NCBI GenBank assembly: GCA_965232105.1
Contig: OZ246956.1
Location: 3,286,001-3,350,000 of the forward strand
Direction of reading: 5' to 3'
Length of the DNA stretch: 64,000 nt
DNA from: Multivorans sp965232105
GTDB lineage: Bacteria > Acidobacteriota > Thermoanaerobaculia > Multivoradales > Multivoraceae
Under the pieces are notes generated by a model. That model had not been told where the DNA came from and did not search any database. It saw nothing but the letters and a program-made list of their open reading frames with translations. Each line of letters opens with the position of its first letter. Position 1 is the first letter of the stretch. Positions 1-7,380 of this stretch are shown piece by piece. The position numbers and the translations under genes are program-made.

Positions 1-2018
1 GCACGGTCACGCTGGCGACGCCGGGCGGGGAACCGGCGGCGCCTTCGGGACTCGCCTGGCAACTGGTTGCGAGCGAGGACCCCGCCCGGATGGGGACGCA
101 CTCGGTGCGGGTGAGCTGGGAGGACAACTCGGACGACGAAACCGTCTTCGAGGTGCAACTCCAGAACATCTTCGGGACCTTGTTGCGGCGCAAGTTCGCA
201 CGCGCGAACTCGACGTCGACCGAGATCTCGCGGCTGGCGCCCGGCGCCGCCTACCTGATCGCGGTGCGGGCACTCGGTGCCGGGGGCGTGTCCGCCGGCA
301 ACGAGGCGCTGAGGATGGAGACGCCCTCCGCCCCGGGTCCGAGGGCCGTCTCCAATCTGACCGCGCGAGCCAGCGGAGACACGTCGGTCCGTCTGAACTG
401 GACGGACAGGTCTTCCGGGGAACTGGGTTTTCGGGTCCTGGCGCTGGTTTCGGGCTGGTTCGGCGTGTTCGAGGCCGAAGCCGGCAGCGAGTCGATAGAG
501 ATCGAGGGGCTGGCCCGTGGAGGCAGCTACGTGTTCCTCGTGTGGCCGTATGACGATGCGGGCCTCGGCGGACGGAGTGTGACCAGCCTCGTCCTGGGAA
601 CGGTGGGCCGGGGACCCGCGGCGCCGACCGGGCTCGCCTGGGGAGTCGCCGACGGCGTCGCCCGCCTCACCTGGAAGCACAACTCGAGCGGAGAAGCCGG
701 CTTCGAGATTCAGTACCGGCCCGAGTACGAAACGCAGGACACGACCGTGGTGGGCGGCGGCCGCTGGACCCGCGTCGCCCTGGTTCCCGCGGGCGCCACG
801 TCGTTTGACCTGGATCGCAGCGAGGCGGTCGACTACCGCGTGTTCGCCTACGACGGAACCGGTTTCTCGCGGAGCAGCAACACGGTCAGGGGGATGCCCT
901 TCCAGGACCCCGACTCGCCGGCCGAGGACGGCCGCGTGACGGCGATTCCATCGGGTGAGACGTCGGTGGAGCTGTCGTGGACCGGCAGGTGGACCCGGGC
1001 TGCACGGGGCGCGCTTTCGATCGAGGCGCGCAACCCGGCCGGTGGCTGGGCCGAAGTGGCGACGAGCGCGCCGGCGCTCGGGAGCGCGGTGGTCACGGGC
1101 CTGGAGGCGGAGACGCCCTACACGTTTCGGCTTCGGGCCGGCAGCGCGGACTATTCCGAAGAAGTCAGCGTGACGACCGGCGCCTTCGAGGGCGTTTGCC
1201 GGGAGGGATCGACGTATCTCTGTTTGCGGAATCGGCGCTTCGAACTGCGCGCCCATTGGAGCAAGCCGGACAGCCCAGGCGAATACGGTGCGGGAACGGC
1301 CGTGCCGGTGGATGTCTCGGACGAGTCCGGACTGTTCTGGTTCTTCGAACCCGAGAACATCGAGTTGGTGGTCAAGGTCCTGGACGGCCGGGCGCTCAAT
1401 GACCGCTACTGGGTGTTCTTCGGTGCCCTGTCCGATGTCGAGTACTGGATCACGGTGAGAGACGCCGAAACGGGCGCGAGGCAGACCTACCACAACCCTC
1501 CGCGCGAAGTCTGCGGGCAGAAGGACCTCAATGCCTTCGGCGATCCGGGCGCGGCGTCGACGGGATCGACCGCGGGCAGCGACCGTCCGGTCGTACCGGG
1601 AATCGAACTCGTGCCGGTGAGCGCCGTGGCGCTCGGGGCGACGGGCGGTTCGAGTGATGGCGGTGGTCGGTGCGAGACGGCCGGAGATCGGCTCTGCCTG
1701 CTGGACGACCGCTTCTCCGTCGAGGTCGCCTTCGTCGACCCGAACGCCGGCACCGGCCTGGAGGAGCCGGCCCGGGTGATTCCGTCACTCACGATGGGGA
1801 AGACGGGCTTCTTCTGGTTCTTCAATTCCTCGAACGTCGAGTTGGCCGTGAAGATGCTCGACGGTCGCGCCCTGAACAACCACTTCTGGCTGCTGTACGG
1901 GGGGCTGTCGGATGTCGAGTACGAGATCACGGTTACGGATACGGCTACCGGTCGGACAGAGGCCTACCGGAACGAGTCGGGCAACATCTGCGGCAAGATC
2001 GACACGGAGGCGTTCTAG
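1..2018 (+). CDS. Secreted fibronectin type III repeat protein with two C-terminal FWFF/LDGRALN domains (5' partial)
   Basis: The reading frame is open from base 3, before the first ATG at 90, and already encodes FN3-like sequence (TPGGEPAAPSGLAW), so the gene begins left of the window. Four FN3-like units follow (about 45-330, 345-612, 630-885, 906-1180), each with the SVRLNWTD / RLTWKHNSSGEAGF type of B-strand. Two homologous domains of about 115 residues end the protein: 1197-1538 and 1671-2015, each opening with Cys and LCL, then FWFF, VKxLDGRALN, a WVF/WLL segment, LSDVEY and a closing Cys ...AF. I know this domain from the ends of secreted proteins in Acidobacteriota-like genomes. Role is probably extracellular adhesion or substrate binding; no catalytic motif is seen. 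The signal peptide would lie outside the window. Confidence 0.85.
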   Translation, partial: TVTLATPGGEPAAPSGLAWQLVASEDPARMGTHSVRVSWEDNSDDETVFEVQLQNIFGTLLRRKFARANSTSTEISRLAPGAAYLIAVRALGAGGVSAGNEALRMETPSAPGPRAVSNLTARASGDTSVRLNWTDRSSGELGFRVLALVSGWFGVFEAEAGSESIEIEGLARGGSYVFLVWPYDDAGLGGRSVTSLVLGTVGRGPAAPTGLAWGVADGVARLTWKHNSSGEAGFEIQYRPEYETQDTTVVGGGRWTRVALVPAGATSFDLDRSEAVDYRVFAYDGTGFSRSSNTVRGMPFQDPDSPAEDGRVTAIPSGETSVELSWTGRWTRAARGALSIEARNPAGGWAEVATSAPALGSAVVTGLEAETPYTFRLRAGSADYSEEVSVTTGAFEGVCREGSTYLCLRNRRFELRAHWSKPDSPGEYGAGTAVPVDVSDESGLFWFFEPENIELVVKVLDGRALNDRYWVFFGALSDVEYWITVRDAETGARQTYHNPPREVCGQKDLNAFGDPGAASTGSTAGSDRPVVPGIELVPVSAVALGATGGSSDGGGRCETAGDRLCLLDDRFSVEVAFVDPNAGTGLEEPARVIPSLTMGKTGFFWFFNSSNVELAVKMLDGRALNNHFWLLYGGLSDVEYEITVTDTATGRTEAYRNESGNICGKIDTEAF

Positions 2019-2023
2019 CAACC

Positions 2024-2503
2024 ATGGACCGGGACACGTACAGAGACCTGATCGGTCGGTTTGCCACCGGCGTAACGGTCGTGACAACGAACGTTCGTGG
2101 TCGGCTTCACGGCATGACGGCGAACGCTGTCTGTTCGCTTTCTCTCGATCCGCTCCAGTTGCTCGTCTGTGTCGACAGGGAGTCGAACTGCTATCAACAG
2201 ATGCTCGAGGCGGAAGCGTTCGGCATCAGCGTCCTGGCATCCGACCAGGAGGACATCTCCAACCTGTTCGCCCGAACGACCGCACCCGCGGAGGGCTCCC
2301 TGCTGGGTGTCGACTACCGAATCGGCACGCTGGACGAACCCCTGATCGAGAATGCGCTCGCCCACCTCGAGTGCCGGCTCGCGGAGCGACTCGAGGGCGG
2401 CGACCACATCATCGTGATCGGTGACGTGGTGGCTGGCAAGCAGGTGCGCGACGCCGAGCCGCTGCTCTTCTACGGCGGCCGATACGCGAAGCTGGCGGAC
2501 TGA
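2024..2503 (+). CDS. Flavin reductase domain protein (FMN-binding split barrel)
   Basis: 159 residues, starting at ATG 2024, six bases after the FN3 gene stop, so possibly cotranscribed. The sequence RFATGVTVVTT near the N-terminus, the GMTANAVCSLSLDPLQLLVCV strand pair and the ending LLFYGGRY are typical of the short flavin:NAD(P)H reductase family (HpaC/RutF/DIM6-NTAB type). Such enzymes make reduced FMN for partner monooxygenases or luciferase-like enzymes; an LLM-type enzyme lies 1.8 kb downstream (4294-5217), but a direct partnership is only a guess. The length is normal for the family and no domain is missing. Confidence 0.88.
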   Translation: MDRDTYRDLIGRFATGVTVVTTNVRGRLHGMTANAVCSLSLDPLQLLVCVDRESNCYQQMLEAEAFGISVLASDQEDISNLFARTTAPAEGSLLGVDYRIGTLDEPLIENALAHLECRLAERLEGGDHIIVIGDVVAGKQVRDAEPLLFYGGRYAKLAD

Positions 2504-2510
2504 GCGCGGG

Positions 2511-3680
2511 TCAGGCCACGAGCGGACAGCTCGGGTCGAACTCGCGGTCCAGCGCGGCCAGTTCAACGATCGCCTCCTGGATGACCTGCTGCGGTGTCGC
2601 CCCCTGTTCCACCCGACGCACCCACTGCATCGCCGGATTACCGTTCTCGAGGATTCCCTCGATCGGATCGAGCAGGGAGCCGAAGCCGTGGCGCCCGGCC
2701 GTCTCTCGGACGCTCTCGAGCATCGATGCGGTCCAGTCTCGAAACTTGAGGGTGCTGCCGTCGACCCAGTTCGTGGCCTCCGCTTCGAGGCTCGCGGTAC
2801 CGGCGGCGCGCTCGTTGGCGGCGGCGAGCGCCTCCAGTTCGCCCGACGATCGGCCGCGCAGCGGATCGAGTTCCGGCCGCTCCAGCACCTGCCACACGCG
2901 GGCCTCGTAGAGCGCGGTGACCGCCTGCAGGACCTCCGGGTCGCTGATGCGGTCGCAGATCCGGAGTTCCAGGCGATCCAGAACCCGGGGTGTCGCGGGG
3001 CCGTTCGGCCGTATGCCGAGCCAGAGGTGACGACCGTTCTGCATCGTGCCGAGCTCGAGTTGCTCGTCCATCCAGTCGGCGAACGAGGCGGGGTCGGGGA
3101 AGAAGGGAACCCGCTCCGGCGTCAGTGGAAAACGCAGCCAGCGGGACGAGTGTTGCCCGGTCGGTTCGCCCGCCAGGAAGGGCGATGCCGCGGTGAGAGC
3201 GAGGAACATCGACGCTTCGAGCCGCAGGACCCGGTAGGCGCGTAGCAGTTCCTCCGGGTCGTCTATCCCCAGGTTGATGTGCGTCGACGCGGTGACGACG
3301 CGGGTCCCGTAGGTGTCCCGGATGTAGCGGTAGTACGAGTTCTCCGGATCCGAGATGTAGAAGGAGTCGGGATCGGCCAGCGACAGCGTGCCGCCCGGCA
3401 CCAGGGTGCAGCCGTGCGCCGCCTCCAGGTAGCGGCGTAGCGCGCACCGTTTCGCCATCAGCCGGTCGGTGAGGACCTGGTAGTTGCGGTAGGGGGCGGT
3501 CGTGAACTCGACGTTGCGTCCGTCCGGCTCCGTCGTGTAGCCGTCGAGAGCCGCCTTCACCTGTGCCGACAGCGGTAGCACGTGACCCTCGGGTGTACCC
3601 GTGTAGACCTCCTCCTCGAGGCCCTTCAGCAATTGGCGGTGCAGCGGATGATGATCGAGGGTCATTCGGAAGTCCGGCAC
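2511..3680 (-). CDS. gshA: Glutamate-cysteine ligase, cyanobacterial type
   Basis: 389 residues. It catalyses ATP-dependent joining of glutamate gamma-carboxyl to cysteine, the first step of glutathione synthesis, in the cytosol. The sequence follows the cyanobacterial GshA pattern along its whole length: LLKGLEEEVYTGTPEG, EPDGRNVEFTTAP, GGTLSLADPDSFYISDPEN, YGTRVVTASTHINLGI, ASPFLAGEPTGQHSSRW, LGTMQNGRHLWLGIRPNG, RLELRICDRISDP and a C-terminal GNPAMQW. The usual family length is about 385. It converges on the flavin reductase gene with a 7-bp gap. No glutathione synthetase gene lies in the window. A second, different GCS2-fold enzyme is at 54971-56134. Confidence 0.9.
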   Translation of the reverse strand: MPDFRMTLDHHPLHRQLLKGLEEEVYTGTPEGHVLPLSAQVKAALDGYTTEPDGRNVEFTTAPYRNYQVLTDRLMAKRCALRRYLEAAHGCTLVPGGTLSLADPDSFYISDPENSYYRYIRDTYGTRVVTASTHINLGIDDPEELLRAYRVLRLEASMFLALTAASPFLAGEPTGQHSSRWLRFPLTPERVPFFPDPASFADWMDEQLELGTMQNGRHLWLGIRPNGPATPRVLDRLELRICDRISDPEVLQAVTALYEARVWQVLERPELDPLRGRSSGELEALAAANERAAGTASLEAEATNWVDGSTLKFRDWTASMLESVRETAGRHGFGSLLDPIEGILENGNPAMQWVRRVEQGATPQQVIQEAIVELAALDREFDPSCPLVA

Positions 3681-3777
3681 GGTGGAGGTAACCGCCTGTC
3701 AGTGAGGGGCTTAGCGACAGCGAAACGGACGCCGCCAGGCCGGGGATTCTACCAACGGATGCCGGCTCTGGCCGTCG

Positions 3778-4176
3778 CTACTGTTCTTCCGGGCCGCCCA
3801 GCACCTTGGCGCCCAGATGGGCGCTGGGCAGGAAGAGGAGGATGCCGACGACCCAGAACCACAGCGGGGACGGGATCGTGGCCATGTTGTAGACGCCGGC
3901 GATGAGAAAAAAGGCGCCGACGATCAGGGCCAGTCGACGCTTGGCCTGTCGCGCGATGCGCGCCGCCGTTCCGCCGCCGAGAAACGCGCCGGCGGCCCAG
4001 GCCACGAGGACCAAAACCATGTTCGCGGCCGGGATGTCGCCCGGTTCGATCAGTGCCCGGTCCGTGGGTACCCCTTCGGGCACCGGAAGCAGGGTGATCG
4101 CCGCGACCTGAACGAAGCTGATCACGATGCCGCCGACGATCAGGCCGGCGGGTACGGCGAGGACGGTTCTCAGCAT
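3778..4176 (-). CDS. Small four-helix membrane protein, unknown function
   Basis: 132 residues from ATG 4176. Four hydrophobic segments can be seen: about 5-27, 51-72 (VLVLVAWAAGAFLGGG), 81-98 (LALIVGAFFLIAGVYN) and 106-125 (FWVVGILLFLPSAHLGA). The N-terminus lies inside a longer open frame that is antisense to the LLM gene; the ATG at 4176 is preferred because hydrophobic, protein-like sequence begins exactly there. No motif is recognised. It is divergent from the LLM oxidoreductase gene, with 117 bp between them. Confidence 0.75.
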   Translation of the reverse strand: MLRTVLAVPAGLIVGGIVISFVQVAAITLLPVPEGVPTDRALIEPGDIPAANMVLVLVAWAAGAFLGGGTAARIARQAKRRLALIVGAFFLIAGVYNMATIPSPLWFWVVGILLFLPSAHLGAKVLGGPEEQ

Positions 4177-4227
4177 GACTCTCGTTGCTCCTCGCCTTGG
4201 GAGGCTTCGGTCGATCGGCCGGAGCCC

Positions 4228-4257
4228 GTGACGCTCGGGCCAGGAGGTAACTATACT
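4228..4257 (+). promoter_or_regulatory. Sigma70-type promoter for the LLM oxidoreductase
   Basis: GTGACG (4228-4233), an 18-nt spacer and TATACT (4252-4257), about 37 nt before the ATG at 4294. The ATG is preceded by AAGGAG at 4280-4285. Confidence 0.55.
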
Positions 4258-4293
4258 GCGCGGCTTACTGCCGAAGTCCAAGGAGTCTTGCCG

Positions 4294-5217
4294 ATGAAGC
4301 TCGCCGTTGAGTTCCCTAGCGTGGTCTACAGAGAGGGGCCGGAAGCCGTTACCCGTCTCGCTGGGGCGATGGATGAGATCGGCTTCGATCAACTGGACAT
4401 CTTCGACCATGTGGTCATGGGCCACGACACGGAGGGGCGGGAGAAGAACAGGTATCCGGCGAAGATGCCGATCATGGAGGCCTTCGCCACCCTCGGCTAC
4501 ATCGCGGCCTGCACCTCGCGGATCGGACTCGGAACCGAGGTCCTGGTCCTGCCGCAGCGCGACCCGGTCCTGACCGCGAAGCAGGCGTCGACCCTGGATA
4601 CGCTCTCCGGCGGACGTCTTCGCCTGGGTCTCGGGGTCGGTTGGCAGGAATCGGAGTACGAGGCGATGGGGCAGGATTTCCGCAACCGCGGACGGCGCAT
4701 GGACGAAGCGATTGCCGTGCTCCGGGCCTGCTGGGGCCAGGACCCGATCGATTTCGAAGGGGAGTTCTACCGCGTCGAGGCGATGGCGATGGAGCCCAAG
4801 CCGCCGCGTGGAGCGGATCTTCCGATCTGGATCGGGGGCCACAGCGAGGCTGCTTTCCGGCGTGCGGGCCGGTACGGTGATGGCTGGATGGGCGTCGCCT
4901 CTGAGGAGCTGTTCGAGAACGGCGATCAGGCGATCGCGGCGATCCGCGGCTACGCGGACAGGGCCGGTCGTGATCCGGAGGCCCTGGAGTTTCAGGCGCA
5001 GGTTTCGCCGCCGCCGCGACCGGGGAACGAGAGCGACCGCACGTTCTACACCGAGCCGGACCGCGTCGCCGAGGCCGCCGCGAAGCTGGGTGATCTGGGC
5101 TTCGACGGCGTGGCGCTCAACCTGACCGGCCTGTTCCTGGCCGGATCCCGCAGTGTCGACGCGATGATCGACGGCGCCGGCGCCCTGCACGACCGGTTGA
5201 GGGCCGAGCTGGGCTAG
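4294..5217 (+). CDS. LLM-class (luciferase-like) flavin/F420-dependent oxidoreductase
   Basis: 307 residues, with Shine-Dalgarno AAGGAG 8 nt before the ATG. The TIM-barrel hallmarks of the luciferase-like family are present: MKLAVEFPSVVY start, LGTEVLVLPQRDPVLTAKQASTLDTLSGGRLRLGLGVGW (read as successive motifs), AMAMEPKPPRGADLPIWIGGHSEAAFRRAGRYGDGWM. It resembles the TIGR03619-type subfamily, whose members use F420 or FMN; the substrate cannot be read from sequence. A second member is at 52756-53592. Confidence 0.88.
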   Translation: MKLAVEFPSVVYREGPEAVTRLAGAMDEIGFDQLDIFDHVVMGHDTEGREKNRYPAKMPIMEAFATLGYIAACTSRIGLGTEVLVLPQRDPVLTAKQASTLDTLSGGRLRLGLGVGWQESEYEAMGQDFRNRGRRMDEAIAVLRACWGQDPIDFEGEFYRVEAMAMEPKPPRGADLPIWIGGHSEAAFRRAGRYGDGWMGVASEELFENGDQAIAAIRGYADRAGRDPEALEFQAQVSPPPRPGNESDRTFYTEPDRVAEAAAKLGDLGFDGVALNLTGLFLAGSRSVDAMIDGAGALHDRLRAELG

Positions 5218-5235
5218 GCCCAGCCCGATCCGAAC

Positions 5236-5865
5236 TCACTCCGAAGCCGACGAACCCGCCTCGTCCCGGCCGCGCCGCCACTGCCGGTAGGCGCCGATCA
5301 TCAACCACGCGCCCGCCGCCAGCAGGCCGAGGGGCCAGAACTCCCACACGCGGTCGATGTCGTAGCCGAAGGTGTGGTCGAGCAGGGCCAGGAAGCCGAT
5401 GACGAACAGGCCGGCGCCGGCCAGGAGGCCGAGCTGGCCGCTCCTGGGGGGCTGCGGGGCGTCCTGCAGACCCAGGTCGGTGGCGAGGCCGAGTTCGATC
5501 AGAGTGGCCTGCCGGTAGGCGTCGATGATGTTGAAGAGCCAGACGAAGGCCACGACCATGCCCATCACGCCCTCCTCGGTGGCGAGGTAGATGGAGCCGA
5601 CCGCGAGCAGGAAGAGCACGATGCCCCGCTGGTAGAGGCCGTTGTAGATGTGGCCGAGCCCGGGGAAGAGCGCGAGGATCACGCTAACGACGTGCCGGGC
5701 GGTGAGACCTCCCTGGGCGGGCGCCGGCGGCGGTGGAGGCGGAGGCGTCTCGTCGCCGCCGGTCCGGGGCGGTGGGGGTGGAGTGTCCGCTGGCGGGGCC
5801 GGGTCCTGGCTGGCAGTCCCCGCGTTCTCGGTCCGTGAAGTGTCCTGTTCGGGTTCGGTGTTCAT
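5236..5865 (-). CDS. Membrane protein with proline-rich N-terminus, third gene of the ECF sigma operon
   Basis: 209 residues from ATG 5865, overlapping the previous gene's stop by 4 nt (ATGA). Residues 1-50 are acidic and polyproline-rich (two PPPPP runs), followed by LTARHVVSVILALFPGLGHIYNG, a TM2-like opening with the Pro-Gly-x-Gly-x-x-Tyr-x-Gly motif of small inner-membrane proteins. Four to five more hydrophobic segments follow and a basic/acidic tail closes the protein. Because it is translationally coupled to the sigma/anti-sigma genes, it is likely part of the same envelope-sensing unit; no enzymatic motif is seen. Confidence 0.8.
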   Translation of the reverse strand: MNTEPEQDTSRTENAGTASQDPAPPADTPPPPPRTGGDETPPPPPPPAPAQGGLTARHVVSVILALFPGLGHIYNGLYQRGIVLFLLAVGSIYLATEEGVMGMVVAFVWLFNIIDAYRQATLIELGLATDLGLQDAPQPPRSGQLGLLAGAGLFVIGFLALLDHTFGYDIDRVWEFWPLGLLAAGAWLMIGAYRQWRRGRDEAGSSASE

Positions 5866-6617
5866 GCGGTGCTCCTGTCCTGATGGGCTTCCGGGCGGTT
5901 TCGGATCGTCGTCGTCGGCTTGCCGTCGTCGTCGGACTCGCCTGATGGCAACAGGCCGGTCAGTTGGCGAAGTGCCTCGGACGACGACTCGACGGCGCCG
6001 CGAAACCAGGCGCTGACGCGATCGGTGGGAAGGTCCAGCGGCTCGGCGAAGAATCCGGCCGGCCGCCAGAGTCCCTGCAGCGAGCCAAGGCGCTCGTTGA
6101 CGGTTCCCTGCATCGACGCGCCGGCCTCGGACGCGGGTTCGAGCAGATGCTCGCCGGCCGCGGCGCCGAGATTCGTCGCGACCCTGCGCCCCGCGGCGAA
6201 CGGGTCGCCGAGCACGAGGGTCAGGGCGACCGCGAGCAGGTAGCTGGCGGCGAGTGCGGTGCCGGCTCCGGGACGTGCGGCCAGGGCCGCGGATCCCGCT
6301 GGCCCACCGCGACGACGCAGGAACCGGCCGCCAGGTCGAGGTGGCGATTGCCATCGAACCGGGTTGCGTACGGGAATCTCCCGCAGCCGCCGCATCAGGG
6401 TCGCCGACGGAGCGACTTCGTACCCGACGAGCGATTCCAGCTCGAGGGCGCGCGCCTCGCCGTCGCGGTCCCAGGACGGACCGAGGGCGATTTCGAGGAG
6501 TCTGCTGCGGAGTTCGTCGGACATCGGGAGGCCGGCGCCGAGTTCGTCGATGCCTGGAGCCCGCTCCGCGTCCTCCGCTCCCGGCTGCGGCTTCCCCTGC
6601 TGGCGCTGGAGGCTCAA
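5862..6617 (-). CDS. Putative membrane anti-sigma factor (no zinc motif)
   Basis: 251 residues if started at TTG 6617, whose TTGA overlaps the sigma gene stop; an internal ATG at 6524 (MSDELRSRL) is an alternative. A cytosolic, charged N-terminus leads to one clear transmembrane segment (ALAASYLLAVALTLVLG), then an outer, mostly helical region. Position directly after an ECF sigma gene and the one-helix topology fit an anti-sigma factor. The HxxxCxxC zinc motif of the common ZAS class is absent, so this is assigned by context only. Confidence 0.7.
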   Translation of the reverse strand: MSLQRQQGKPQPGAEDAERAPGIDELGAGLPMSDELRSRLLEIALGPSWDRDGEARALELESLVGYEVAPSATLMRRLREIPVRNPVRWQSPPRPGGRFLRRRGGPAGSAALAARPGAGTALAASYLLAVALTLVLGDPFAAGRRVATNLGAAAGEHLLEPASEAGASMQGTVNERLGSLQGLWRPAGFFAEPLDLPTDRVSAWFRGAVESSSEALRQLTGLLPSGESDDDGKPTTTIRNRPEAHQDRSTA

Positions 6618-7231
6618 CTGTAGGCCCCGGTCCGGGTTGGAACGGGATCGCCGGCGGCCTTGCGCCTGCGGTCGATGCGCCGGATGAGTTCCAGGCGCGC
6701 GCGCCGCAGGCGGGACTTCATCGTCCCCTCGGGCAGGTCGAGAAAGGCGCAGATGTCGGCGTAGCTCAGGCCCTGCAGGTCGCGCAGCATCAGGATCTCG
6801 GCGAACGCCTCCGGCATCTCCTCGAGCGTCTGGTAGACCATCCGTAGCCGTTCGCGGCGTTCGGCGCGGGCGGCCGTGTCCAGACTGCCGGCCTGACGCT
6901 TCAACAGCTCCTCCGAGACGATGGTGGTTCGCCGTTCGGTCCGGGTGCGGCGATAGTGGTCCACGCAGAGGTTCCTGGACAGCCGCAGGGTCCAGCCGGC
7001 GAGCGGCACATCGCCCCGATAGCGGTCGAGGTTGCGGTAGAGCTTGAGGAAGATCTCCTGGGTCAGGTCCTCTGCCTCCGCGGTGTTGCCGGCGAACTGG
7101 AACGCGATGTTGTAGATGCGCCGGCCGTAGCGCTCGATCAGCTCGCTCCAGGCGTCGGCGTGTCCGGCAGCGGCGCGCCGCGCCAGGAACAGGTCGGGAT
7201 TCGGACTGGCAGGTTGTCGAGGAGTCGTCAT
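6614..7231 (-). CDS. ECF-family RNA polymerase sigma factor
   Basis: 205 residues from ATG 7231 (MTTPRQPA); an upstream in-frame ATG at 7348 would add 39 residues that do not look like sigma sequence. Region 2 is at about 25-95 (LIERYGRRIYNIAF, EAEDLTQEIFLKLYRNLDRY) and region 4 at about 140-192 (MPEAFAEILMLRDLQGLSYADICAFLDLPEGTMKSRLRRAR as consecutive motifs), the usual SigE/RpoE layout. It recruits RNA polymerase to stress or envelope promoters. It overlaps the putative anti-sigma gene by 4 nt and is divergent from metG. Confidence 0.93.
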   Translation of the reverse strand: MTTPRQPASPNPDLFLARRAAAGHADAWSELIERYGRRIYNIAFQFAGNTAEAEDLTQEIFLKLYRNLDRYRGDVPLAGWTLRLSRNLCVDHYRRTRTERRTTIVSEELLKRQAGSLDTAARAERRERLRMVYQTLEEMPEAFAEILMLRDLQGLSYADICAFLDLPEGTMKSRLRRARLELIRRIDRRRKAAGDPVPTRTGAYS

Positions 7232-7380
7232 CGGCGTCTGTTCAGGAAGACGCAGATCACGCCACGCGAGTTTCAGCCACGCGCTCGCTGACAGCGGATG
7301 CTGCATAATCCCGGTCCGCCGGGGGCCGACCTCCGGGGAAATCGCCAAGAGCGCTTCCGAAGGAAGCGGCAGGGGACAAA
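7232..7380. promoter_or_regulatory. Divergent intergenic region, sigma operon / metG
   Basis: 149 bp between the two divergent operons. CATAAT at 7304-7309 could be a metG -10 box, but no good -35 is at the right distance. A perfect 7-bp stem with a 3-nt loop (CGCTTCC-GAA-GGAAGCG, 7352-7368) sits just ahead of the metG Shine-Dalgarno AGGGGA (7371-7376) and may affect ribosome access. Confidence 0.35.
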
